From: Hygrocybe punicea
Taxonomy: Eukaryota; Basidiomycota; Agaricomycetes; Agaricales; Hygrophoraceae
Length of the DNA stretch: 64,000 bases
Direction: 5' to 3'
Assembly: GCA_963556145.1 (NCBI GenBank)
Contig: OY744467.1
Span: 4,650,001-4,714,000 of the forward strand
Positions 1 through 10,461 of this stretch are shown here, piece by piece. The notes under the pieces are model-generated. The model ran no database searches. It worked only from the letters and a program-made list of their open reading frames with translations, and was not told where the DNA came from. Both the position numbers and the translations under genes were made by a program. Position 1 is the stretch's first letter. Each line of letters opens with the position of its first letter.

Positions 1-97
1 TGTGTCGGGTTCGAACGTAGATTGCTAGAGACGTCGGGTTCGAGCGGATTCGCTAGATATCGATGTTACGGCCTCAGAGGGTCGAGGACCCTCTACA
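1..97 (-). repeat. LTR fragment of the Ty3-type family, 5' end only
   Basis: Positions 1-97 are the reverse complement of the first about 97 bases of the LTRs at 37946 and 48311, including the 5' terminal hairpin (AGAGGGTC / GACCCTCT). The LTR starts at base 97 and runs off the left edge of the window. It abuts the coding part of a Plavaka-like transposase, so it truncates or interrupts that gene. Whether it is a solo LTR or the edge of a full element cannot be seen. Confidence 0.9.
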
Positions 98-3000
98 TCG
101 TACGTCGTGTAGTTGATGCGTACAACTTTGTGTCGATAGATGCGATTGTTGATAAACTTCAATTTGTCACGTTCAGCATCTGTGAAAATTTGCTCGTCGC
201 CATCATAGGGACGGTGTGTGATGCGTGCAAGTAGGTGGTCTTTCAGCTGTGGGATGAAGTTCTGAATGTTGTCACATGTCAACACACAATACAATAGATC
301 CAAAACAAAATACCTTGAGTGCCCGATCGTTTTGCTTCTTGCTAAGCCATTGTGTTAGATTGTCATAATAACGCTGAGAGTCGGCAATATGGTGGTGATC
401 CTTAGGTGAAGTGAAAGGAAGTGGTTCGTTGTCAGTAAATTCCAGTGATACTTCAGCACAGTTCTCTGGCGATCTGGTTGCTTCAGCTGCCTTTTTAAAA
501 TCCTCTTCGCGCTGTTTGATTCCTCGCAAAAGTGCTTGTCGTCGTTGGTGTCTCGCAATCTGGAACTCGTAGTTGTTTTTGTTCGTTAGTCCATAGAATC
601 GCTTGACACGGCGGTGTTCCAGCTCGCCCTATGAATAGCTTTGAATGTTAAACCTATTTAATATTAGAAAACTCACCACTTGAGTAGTATAATTGTCGGT
701 TGGGCCAAATTGACGAATTGTATTGACGTAATCACCGAGGGAATGGAGCTTATAGGTGGCGAGGTTGAGGTACTTCCGATGCGGACCAGCTTTGCTCTTT
801 CCTTTTGCTTCCGACATACCTGGGCCCTTTGAAGTGCCCTTGGCCACCTCCTTGGCTGCCAAAGCTGCTTTTCTTCACCCACGCGCTGCTTCTTCCTTTG
901 GTAGCTCCTTTGTAACATAGAATCTGCAAGTTGTTCTTAGAAAGTGTCGCAGCGCGGCCCCAAGCATCCTTGTTGAATTTTCAAATTGAAGAAGAGTTTT
1001 GTCAGTATGAAGACGTAGCTTTGCATATCCATGCCAAACTAAGAGTTCGAAGAGAAGGTCTGATATAATTTTGTTGTGAGCTGGTGGTAGGAGGCCCTCG
1101 ATCACTGGTAGGATGCACTATAGGCAATACAGCGTCGGTGAACAAGCAAGGTTTAGATACATACCTGAAGAATATCCTCAAAATCACACGCCGCTAGCTT
1201 CTTCATTGCAGATACATTTTTTCCAAACCGGCGAATTGTGTCACGGCCAAAAGTTGGAACCATTCGGAACCTTGCATCACATAAGTACTTGAATTTATTG
1301 AGAATAACCTGTATACCTTTGGTTGAAAATCTGAACGACATCATTTCCAACAGCATGTAGAATGCGAAGTATATGAGTGAAGATTGCCCTCCACACGCCA
1401 AGTTCGAATTCATGCATCAAATCAGGAACCAACATTTGATAAATGGAGAAACTGAATTCAGACAGGCGTGTTGAAAATGCACTCTGTGTCAATGTCAGGC
1501 TGTTGGTAGTAAACACCAAAAGACGAGAGACTACCTGATTTACATGTAGGGACTGCTCGTCTAACAGTCTCTTAATTTTCACACTGTTTAATCCAATTCC
1601 CTTCTCAAATATCCATGCACGGACCCTTGAGATTGTCGTCCGAAACCAGTGATCATCCTTCCGAAGATTGGAACGTCTTTGGTCATCTACAAATGTGCCA
1701 AGAGCTGGAATTTGCTCCTTTTTCACGAGACAACGTGGGCATGGGCACTCGGCAAGGTATTTGATACACGCAATTAGTACCCTGTTGATGTCGAGTTAGA
1801 TTTTGCCATGTTGTAAATAAAACAGCTCACTTCTCAGGATAATCTGCGGCATATGTGAAGAATTGAGGAAAAAGACGCCACAACACACCATCACCACATA
1901 AAATGATGATGCCATGGACGTAAGCATGCATGAAGTCGTCGTCCAGTAAAAGTAGCCAGATTGCTTGCATAAGTTCACGTTTGCAGAATCGAAGCACATC
2001 GGCAGATGCAGGGATGTTGAATATGGACAAATAGTAATCTTGAATTGTGTCGGGGAGCTTTGGCATATAAGCGAGATGGTGGGAAGCAAAACACGTCGGT
2101 TTACCGTGGAAGTACTTGGAAAGATTGCCAAAGAAGACATAGATTGGCCACAAGGAGGCGGTACCGAAGCTAGCAAGATGTGTCGAGTCTGACCACACCA
2201 AGATTGGCACAACTGCGATTTCGACATTGGGGTCATCGCCAGGTTGTGGTGGTTGAGCGCGAACTTTTGCATCTTCTTCAAGCATAGCATCAGAGTCATA
2301 GATTTCGCTGTACATATGGATGTTGTCGCGATCTCCAGGACTGTCGAAGTCTGGTTCCGAGTCTGGAACTGAGTCGTTTCTACAAAAGAGTTTGAAGGGA
2401 ATCCAGTGGAATTTACGTGCACCGGCACCCTGATAAGCTGCCTTTATAACTTCCAGCAAGCGTCGATAGTAGATCCCTTTGACCTCAAACTCGGGTGCCT
2501 CAGCTTCGGATTTCAACTTGACCTTTTCGTTAGGTAACCGGATCTTGACTGAACCTGCATGCCGGCCATCTTCTGCAGAAAATGTCGCATTTGCCTTGTC
2601 GTATTTATCAAGGCGGTCGAGTTCACGTTTGGTGCTAAATCCACAGAGGTGTTCGCGATCAAAATCTTCAGCCAGAAGAACATTGTTGACAAGGCGATCG
2701 ACCTCTGCTACAGATTTAGTCGTTGAGACCCCGTAAAACCAGTTCATAAGCCGAAAGCGAGTGACATTGAGAAAGGGCAAGAAGTAATCGTCTTTGATAT
2801 CCTGCATCACCCAACCAAGTCCATGTAGAATACCAGACCCATGACCATGTTCATCGCCTGGAGAAGCAACTGCAAGATTTGGAGAGTCGCAAAGTATATC
2901 CAGGGTATGTTCATCTTCTGGATGCATTTTTGGCTTTGTTGTGTACTGCCGATAGACGCTAAAATGATTGGGTTCTGTCTGGAAAGTGGTTTCCGAGTCG

Positions 3001-3559
3001 ATGACTTCGATGTCAGGTGGGCCTGGGCTGGGAGATGAAATGTGGACCAGTGGAGCTAGTACAGCCTGAGGCAGCAGCACAGTAGGTTGCTTTCGAGGTC
3101 GTTGACGCTTGGTGATATATGATGGTAGACCTGATACACCCTCCGGCACAAAGTCCTTCAGAATTTGAGGTATTTTGCGTGGACGCCCAGCTCGGCTCAG
3201 GTATTTTGATTGTGGGGGTTCGACATCTTCTCGTACTTGAACTAGTGGTTCATTGTCACCCTTGTGTTCCAATGTAATATCCTCAAACACACAAAATGAA
3301 ATCATATGGCCGGACAAGGGGATAGGTTGCGCACCTCATTGGCTTGGAATTCCCGCAACACTTCGCGTTCCTTCTCCATATTCTGAACCTCCTCCGAGTC
3401 ATGTCGTTGTATTTTCATTGCCTTTGACTTCTTCACATTTTTTGTCCACTTCTGTAATGATGCTGCTGTTAGTTCTATGTTTTTCTTGCAATACCGTAGG
3501 TGTGCCTTGAGTCCTTGGGTACTCGAATAGGTCTTCCGACAGGCAATACAGAGTACCAT
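98..3559 (-). pseudogene. Plavaka-like DNA transposase, 3'-truncated and carrying a nonsense codon
   Basis: The minus strand reads as a multi-exon Plavaka-type transposase (a basidiomycete DNA transposon family related to KDZ). The first exon starts at ATG 3559 and has a C2H2 finger (CIACRKTYSSTQGLKAHLRYC spacing, C-x2-C...H-x4-C). The first intron is about 3282-3334. The large exon 2 carries the conserved WSDSTHLASFGTASLWPIY block with a probable catalytic Asp, then FFGNLSKY and HHLAYMPKLP. Later exons give CPCPRC, LVPDLMHEFELGVW and VIEGLLP, all typical of the family, joined by introns with clean GT..AG ends. The frame is broken by a TGA at 875-877, in the run ARG*RKAAL where Arg (CGA) is expected, so a CpG-type C-to-T change is likely. 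The C-terminal end stops at the LTR edge at 97/98. Terminal inverted repeats of the transposon were not found. Family call is strong; inactivity is inferred from the stop and the truncation. Confidence 0.8.
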
Positions 3560-3867
3560 GATGACGAGAAGTAGCCTGAGGACTTCGATGAGGACAACCC
3601 TCATAACCTCAATTTGGCACCGGCAATTCGGGGTTAGTACTAAGTCAGTCAGTTTTTTAGTGCGACTTGAACTTGGACCAAAGCCATAACTTATTGTCGG
3701 CAACACACAGAATCTATGCTCTTAAAACCACACGTACCCTTGTATATTACAATTTCTCAATCTGTGGACATGCGCCGCAGTGGGCTGTAAGACAAAGTTC
3801 TGAGTATCACCTGAGTCCGAATTGTCAAAATGGTATCAACAACATACATTACAGTCCTCCAGCAACA

Positions 3868-4130
3868 ACTTGAACCTTCTGACTCTCAGGCTCTTCCCTA
3901 ATTTCAAGTCCTTTCAAAAGTGCCTGGTCCGAGTCTCTGGGCCGGGCAATCCTGTTTGTCATGCTGTAAGATTGTTTGATGCGAGAGTGTTCTAGCTCTG
4001 AGTTGATCTAGTTTATGTCATTAAAAGTATAACTGTGCTGCAGCAACATTCAGGAGACTCACCAGCTGTGCCGTATAGTTTTATATCACAGTTAGACCAG
4101 TCATGGCCGTTTTGGTTGTGATCGGTAGCG
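3868..4130 (-). pseudogene. Second Plavaka transposase fragment (C-terminal part)
   Basis: The reverse strand encodes YGTAGELEHSRIKQSYSMTN, then RIARPRDSDQALLKGLEIRE. This matches the same region of the neighbouring pseudogene (VGELEHRRVKRFYGLTNK then a QALLRGI stretch near 500-640), with an intron at the same place (the GELEH codons follow the acceptor). It is therefore a separate, older and shorter copy of the same transposase family. Nothing before or after it extends the similarity convincingly. Confidence 0.6.
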
Positions 4131-4372
4131 GTAACTTTCTGATTACCGGCTAAAATCACGTGTCAGATTACATCTTGCTCGTCACCAATGCCTGAAAATA
4201 CATTTTTGATACGTCTTCCAAGCCCCTGGTCTTTTGTATCCAGGAGAGAGCACAGCATCCAGTTGAGTTTGAGCCCAATAATCCTGGGCCAATTGTAAGT
4301 ACTACCAGCCTTGCACTTCCCCCAATAATCCATGACTGATCGTGGATCTAGACCATCATTATCACATTTCCA

Positions 4373-4567
4373 CCTTCTATCGAGGACCAATACCCTTTCG
4401 ATGATGGTCCTACGCTTACCAGTATTGATGAAAAGCACCTTGATCTCTCACCAGCCTCAAAATACTCTGCAAAGACGGCAAAACTTGATAAAGCGCACAC
4501 TGGGAGTACAACTGAACCCGAGTCGGAGATTGAGACTGAATCTGTGATTCACGCCTATATCGGTAAA
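4373..4567 (+). other. Coding-like orphan stretch, function unknown
   Basis: One plus-strand frame is open and protein-like (SIEDQYPFDDGPTLTSIDEK, later TEPESEIETESVIHAYIG) and ends at TATATCG followed by GTAAATG, a possible splice donor. The acidic and Ser/Thr/Glu content resembles coding sequence more than the AT-rich flanks. No start codon or partner exon could be assigned, so it may be an exon scrap of a lost gene. No family recognised. Confidence 0.25.
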
Positions 4568-4744
4568 TGATCTCTCAAATCTTTCTTAGATCTCAGTAAC
4601 ATTTGCTAGATGTATTACCGAAACTTGAACTTGCTGTGAAGAAAAGGTGCCTACAGTAGCTAAATTAATAGTGACGTCATGGAATTGTAACTTCGTACTT
4701 ATAAACTTGAGTACCGTCAAGTCCCCTCTTCGCTAACTTCCCCC

Positions 4745-6427
4745 ATGCCATTTCACCCACCAAACCCAAAGGCTCCTACTAAAACAAATAAGTCTAAGCT
4801 GGCAGCTCATGAATCCCGGCGAACCACAGCAAAGTCTCCTAAGCCTCATCATGTAAGCGTGGTCAACAGTGACTCGGAGTCACAAGATGGCGACTTCAAC
4901 ACTCGGAATAACAACAATGAAGAATCTGAATCTGAATCGCACGATAAACGCAAACGCAAACTCACCGTATTACAACTTACCAACATGCTTGCAAATGCAT
5001 CTACACGAAAGCGATCTAAGTAGGTCAAATTTATAGCGTAGTTTCTACTAACATTGTTCTTTCTTTCAGAACCCAGTCTGATGGCCTTGACATCTTCAAG
5101 AAATCAGCAAGATTCATTCCGCGTGCCATCAGTCCATTTGCCAATGTATTACAGGCAATGCAGATTGGCTTGCGACTTGATGGCAATGGCAGAGATAACA
5201 TTAGTGATGACGATGATGAACTTTTTCGAGACCTGTGAGTATCGCAAATTGATTCGGTCGTTCAATACTTTCATTTTCACGGCATATAGGGACAGTGATA
5301 CTATTGAAGAGGCAGGCATCATTTATCGTGCTATCCTTGACATCACTCCAGGCTTGAAGGAAGCTGTTTTGGACTTTGGTGAGCACCAGGACATATCTCT
5401 TCTTCATGACTTGGCCAACTTTGTGAGCGTTCACTTGCACATTCAATTTTCATTACGCTTCTGAGGGATTTTCCACAGTTTGACACAAACTCCTGTTTTG
5501 CGTGGACTGATGATATTGGCTCTTTACGTTACGCTGCAATGGCATATGTCCAAACCCTTGACAACAATCAGATCAGCACCACAAACCGCAACAAAGGTGA
5601 TCGTGGATTCGCACACCTAGCCTCTGCCCGCCTACTCTGTCCTCGAAATATGCTTGACGACTTCAAGGCTAACCCTGAACAGTATGTTCATTACTAACAT
5701 TTTTCATGTTGGAACGCTATGACGACAGGCATCATTTTTTTTGTAGGTTTTGCCGTGATGTTCAGGAAGGAAAGATAAGTGTAGTTGCTGATGATTGGCC
5801 GACTTTCCTTTACCCTGAAGATGGCTACGATCCAAACGCTATCGACGTGGGCCTTCTCCAGGGGCCATTTCTCCTCTCAGTAAGTATCTTAGCCTATTTT
5901 GATGTGATCTAACAACTGTTGCTAGTGCTTCCGGCATATTTTCACCGGCCGTCGCACTGCGATGAAGACAACACCTGGAAAATCAGCGGGGAAGAAGGGA
6001 ATTGCCGATTTGTATTTAATGACTCGAGTCAGTCCTCGGAACATCGCATACGTGGCCGTTTTAGTAAGTGTGGCATTGGCATTTTGAGGACTGACATCGC
6101 TCATGACACTCAAAGGCTCATTATGTGCTCAGTAGCCAAGAAGGCTGGGGAATCGAGGATGGCGAATTTAGTTCCATCGAGTTCTTCAATGTCATTGTGG
6201 ACCTCTTCAATGATCCTGAATGGAGTGAATCAATGCTGGAGTGGTGGGATCAGTGCGTTTGTCCATATTGCTCCCATCCGTGCTCACTTCTTTGCACGGA
6301 AAGGCAAATATTTGGCGTGGCAGCAACCCATCGCAAAGGGAAAACCACACGAATCAATGTCTCTGGTGTCTCAAAACTGGCCGCTCAATGGGCCGCTCGC
6401 AAGGCTACTCAAGATCATCTGAACTAG
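4745..6427 (+). CDS. DUF6698-type hypothetical protein (seven exons)
   Basis: Exons 4745-5019, 5070-5234, 5290-5422, 5479-5681, 5747-5879, 5926-6063 and 6116-6427 join in one frame of 453 codons (452 aa); every intron is 46-65 bp with GT..AG ends. The N-terminal about 90 residues are Ser/Lys-rich and acidic (NSDSESQDGDFNTRNNNNEE) and look disordered. The core has the pattern I associate with the agaricomycete DUF6698 family: DDWPTFLYPEDGYDPNAIDV, then GLLQGPFLLSCFRHIFTGRR, then SPRNIAYVAVLAHYVLSSQE, then LFNDPEWSESMLEWWDQCV. Such proteins are common near transposons in mushroom genomes and have no known function. The model lacks stops and keeps phase across six introns, which argues the gene is intact although it sits in transposon debris. 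The family name is from memory of its pattern; the exon model is seen directly. Confidence 0.72.
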
Positions 6428-6789
6428 TTTTCAAACGGTGAGCATTGTCAGCATGTACAGTGATTGCCGGCGAATAATAATTTACAGGCCATGTGTTATC
6501 GCCACAAATTCTCAATGTCCCGCTCGCTTTCAGGTGTCTTGGCCTGCCCCCTGTATTATTTCTCCTCGCTCTTGCAACGTGTCCCTGATCTCAACCCTGC
6601 GTCACGTCGCTGCCCTCTTCTCTTCTGTTACCTGCTATCTGCTGCTCATTGGATGTAATTGCTGCTTTCTCAATGAACACTCTTTTGGTGCCCAGTCTGA
6701 AAATCATTGAGATTCTTGCCTGCGTCGGCCTCTCCTTCACTGTTCTCATATTACATTGCATGTACCGTCTCCATGGTGATACAAGACAA

Positions 6790-7065
6790 GACAACACCAT
6801 TCCGACAACCTCTTCACAAGACACAACCATCTTGGCAACCTCATCGCAAGATAATGCCATTCCGATAACATCTTCGCAACACATCGTGGTCCAGGCAACC
6901 TCTTCGCAAGATAACGCTATTCCGATAGCATCTTCGCAAGATAACGCCATTCCAATAGCATCTTCGCAACATACCGTGATCGAGGCACCCTCTTCGCAAG
7001 ACATTGGCCATTCCGACAACATCTTCGCAACACATCGTGATCCAGGCACCCTCTTCGCAATGCAA
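6790..7065. repeat. 30-bp minisatellite inside a small open frame
   Basis: About nine imperfect tandem units of 30 bp, each with a CTTCGCAA core (for example ATCTTCGCAAGATAACGCCA). In the plus frame they give ten-residue repeats such as SSQDNAIPIA. An open frame with ATG at 6673 and stop near 7140 begins with a hydrophobic stretch (LKIIEILACVGLSFTVLILH) and then runs through the repeats, so a small membrane-anchored repeat protein is possible. The minus strand is also open across the array because the unit is a multiple of three, which weakens the case for a gene. Confidence 0.6.
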
Positions 7066-7254
7066 GACCCTTCGGTCTGCCAGGTTGCAAGAGGTAACAT
7101 TCAGGTGGTCCTTGCGAAGAAAGCGGAGTATTGTCAATAGAGACCAGGTGACTGAAACCGCATATAATATTGTTCACATTGTGCTGGATGTTACAAGGAA
7201 GCTAGAGATTATCATACGATATATCCTCTTGTAATGAAAATGCGGTTTCGCTGA

Positions 7255-7600
7255 TGGTTCACCTATGTTGACAACACCTTTTCTTTTGAGGTCTCCGGCT
7301 GTTTCACTTACTATGCCCCCTATGACACCTTTTTTCCGGATAAGCAGACGCAACTGTTACTCCTCTGGGACGAGATCGGCCTGCCCCACGAGAGAGAGAA
7401 ACAGGAATTTGGTGACATCCTCACGATCATTGGCTTTCAGTGCGACGCAAATGCGATGACTTTCACAATGATCACAGCAGCTCACGAAGACCTTCTGGGT
7501 GCCATCACTGAGTTCATCACAGCCCCGTGTGGTGGCAGGCGCCACTCACTCCGAAAGTTCCGACCTGAGATAGGAGAGGTACGCCTGCATTGAGGGATAC
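7255..7600 (+). pseudogene. Reverse transcriptase fragment (degenerate)
   Basis: The plus frame from 7255 reads WFTYVDNTFSFEVSG, then YYAPYDTFF, then LLLLWDEIGLPHEREKQEFG, ILTIIGFQCDANAMTFTM and a RRHSLRKF-like tail. This is the pattern of the palm/thumb region of reverse transcriptases found widely in agaricomycete genomes; the usual YVDD active-site motif appears as YVDN. It has no start, ends in stops after about 7580, and lacks the rest of a pol gene. It is a relic. The exact retroelement class is not decided. Confidence 0.55.
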
Positions 7601-8185
7601 AGCAAGGTTCTTGAATGGAGCATGCTAGGCGATAGGTGCTTGAGTGCATGGGGTAGTCGCCCTCGTCCATTAGACTTGTGTAAAAATTATTTTTTAAACT
7701 CGAAGAAATTGAGCTTGAATTAGAATTGAAATATTACAAATGTTGGCTCAAAGGACAAAAATGAAGGAAAACATGGTATATGTACTTCTAGTCCTAAACA
7801 AGTTACTCAATCTTCTTCATAGGACTTCATCTGATAGCATAATTTATAATACCATTTTGGATGTCAAAAAATACTAGTGTATCTGTTAGTTCATCCACAG
7901 CTTATCATCTACTAAATATCTAATTATAGCCCTTGAAGAATAGTCCCTCTATAACCATCTCAATCCATGCAGTAATTCATGAGATAAAAGATTCAGCTCT
8001 GGAAATACCACCAAGTCCAAATTTCTCAATTGAAAAAAAATATGCTTTGCCATGAATTACTAAAATGGCTGTAATGTGAAATCATGACAGAATTCCTACC
8101 AGTGTCATAGCAATTCCCCTTTTGTGGGGGCATGATTTTTTCCACAAGAAATCCCTGCTTATGGTTGATGGATACAATGTTCGGC
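7600..8185. other. Intergenic, no gene seen
   Basis: AT-rich sequence with short A/T runs and no open frame with coding character. It separates the reverse transcriptase relic from the 3' end of the beta-lactamase-like gene and marks the left border of the conserved gene island. Confidence 0.5.
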
Positions 8186-10203
8186 TTATTGTTTGACGAA
8201 CCACACGTCTGCTCTGCCGTCTATCGTGCTCTCTGTCCTTTCCCGTTCTGTTTTCTGACCAACGGACCCAAAAATACCGCATCCAATGACTTTTCCGTCT
8301 CGAACAACAAATTCGGCAGTGGCGAATCTTCCAACCTCCTCGAAGGTTTCAAAAGGAGTTGTGTCGGCACCATATCCGCGGGGGAATAGTGTAGTGAATT
8401 CGATGAAGAAGGTGTTACCCTCTGCATGAACCAAACGCAGGTGGGATCCATGGAGTCGAGGCCAAATGGCAAAAAGTGTGGTTGAATTGGGAGGAATTGC
8501 TTTGAATTCAGAGAACTCTGACAACACTTTCATGCAGTAGATTGTTCTGCTGGAAGGATCACAGAGCGTAAAGGTTCCATAGCCGGGATCGTAGAAGGTT
8601 CCTGAATATTCCTGAAAAGCTATCGGCAGTTCTTTATTGTCCATTTTCTCCGGCGATAAGGTGATGGCTTCTTGCTCAGATTTTTCCAATTCCGCTGATG
8701 AGAAGTGTAGGTCAGAGCTATAGTAAGGTTCTGGATAGTGCAAACTCTTTGAATGTACCTGACTTGATGCCTAGCGCACCCTCACCGATTTTAGCCACAA
8801 TCTGCATGAGAGCAGCAGATTTATTGTCGCCATTAGTAAGGAGGACAATGCCAAGTCCATCACTTGGTAAGAACAGGACTAGCGTGGATATGCCAAGAAG
8901 ACCTCCGCTATGCTCGACTGCCTAATAAACGGGGGACAGGTCAGATTTGAACTAGACATGGTAAACCAGCTCTCACCTCATGACCATAATATGACGAGCG
9001 CATCCACCCCATCCCGTAGCCAACCACTGATTGTCTCGCATTCGGAGCCTTTCCAGAGACGACAACGTGAGCCGTTGTCACCTCCTCGAAGACCTTTCGT
9101 GGGATAATGGTCCGATTCATGCTTACACTGACACCGAAATTGAGCTGAGTCTCAACCCATTTCGACTTTATAATAAAGGATCAACAGAGAGACATACGAA
9201 TGAGACAAGAGCTCACCATGTCAACCACATTAGAAATAATGCCTCCTGGTCCTGCATGAAGCTCTACGTTCTGTTCATTCCATGTAGGAGGGATTCTCCT
9301 CCTTTTTGCGGTCCAAAATTGAGTCAATTTCCCAGAATGAACGGCTTCGTTAGGTGAAAATGTTGTTGCCGTCATGTTAAGAGGATCGAAAATACGCTCC
9401 TTCACAAAAGACGTGTACGACCCCGCATAAAGAGTAATAATGCGTGAGCATAACATATACATCTACACGGCTGGTCCAGTTTTATTCAACAACAAAACAT
9501 GTTCTGCTTACTAGGTTATTATATGACCACTGTTGTCGAAGTTCAAAAGCAGGTCGAAGGTGTTTCATTCGACCGACAATCTCTTCTGACGAATCTGATT
9601 GCCCAGCAGATAAGTCATGTCTATGAGATCCGACAGCTTGAATCACAGATGCGCTCATAGAAAAGAGATAGGACGTACCGTGGAAGCCCTGAAACATGAG
9701 AAAGGACATCTCGAATATTGGCTTTTTCAGAAGCCCACTCATCCATGAGCTCCCATTCATCCGGAAGGATATCTTTCACTTTTGTATGCCAATCAAATTG
9801 TTCCACACCAAGCGGAAGTGGTGTAACGTTCCGCCCAGAAGCAAAGTCGTCCATCAGAATCCCCATCGCGCTTGCTAGGAAGGCTTTGGAGCAAGATGCC
9901 AGGTAAAACAAGGTCTGGTGTGATAGTTTTACTCGCGAGGTTCGAACAGAACGTTAAATGACTAACATCGGGTGTCATCTTGTCTCCAGTCTCTGTCCTG
10001 TTCCCCCACGCCCCAAACTCTGCGTTGCCATCTTGGCGGGTGATCGCCAAAGATAAACCGGAGATATTCGAAGCAGTACGAACGGCGTCAATATAGTTGG
10101 ATAACTTAGGGGTGATCACTGGACTTTCACTGATACCCTCTCGAAAACGAAATTGCGATAATTGTTCTGATACCAAGAGTAAGGCATATGAAAGCCATTT
10201 CAT
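8186..10203 (-). CDS. Serine beta-lactamase-like / penicillin-binding-protein-fold hydrolase
   Basis: Seven exons on the minus strand: 10203-9967, 9914-9679, 9620-9512, 9462-9217, 9165-8977, 8921-8786 and 8730-8186; 566 codons, 565 aa. Family PF00144 motifs are all visible in order: SxxK as SCSK in LFYLASCSKAFLAS (about residue 86, nucleophile Ser and Lys), YxN as YNN in QQWSYNN (about 190), and the third motif as HSGG in AVEHSGGLLGIS (about 342). The C-terminal about 180 residues form a separate domain (EYSGTFYDPGYGTFTL), as in fungal members with a lipocalin-like tail. The N-terminus is mildly hydrophobic (MKWLSYALLLVSEQLSQF), possibly a weak signal. The substrate is unknown; fungal members act as esterases or amidases and need not touch antibiotics. 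The intron between exons 6 and 7 is chosen as 8731-8785 because it alone restores frame. Divergent from the HbrB gene. Confidence 0.88.
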
Positions 10204-10461
10204 GATTGAAGAGGAGCTGTTAATGAACGCTGAGCGCTGTTAATGAGCTCGAGCGCGATGATCAACGTACAGCATAGCGATCTTACGAAATTGTTACCAG
10301 TGACCGCAGTTCCATACATCATCGATCATCTTATGGGCTTATTGATATTTTTGTCGTTATAAACGATATTGTAGAGGTCCTGATGAACGACCGGCTCCAC
10401 CGAGGTGAAAAAGCTTGCAAGCGAAGCTCAACAGTGTGGCAACCAGGCAAACAAATTTACA
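10204..10461. promoter_or_regulatory. Divergent intergenic region between the hydrolase and HbrB genes
   Basis: Only 258 bp separate the two start codons, so this interval must hold both promoters and both 5' UTRs. No clear TATA box. A CGAGCGCGATGATCAACG-type GC-rich patch lies near 10250. No specific factor site is claimed. Confidence 0.4.

Noticed and set aside
10405..10461. Earlier start of the HbrB gene at 10405
   Set aside because: That codon is GTG; the first ATG in frame is 10462 and the family domain begins far downstream.
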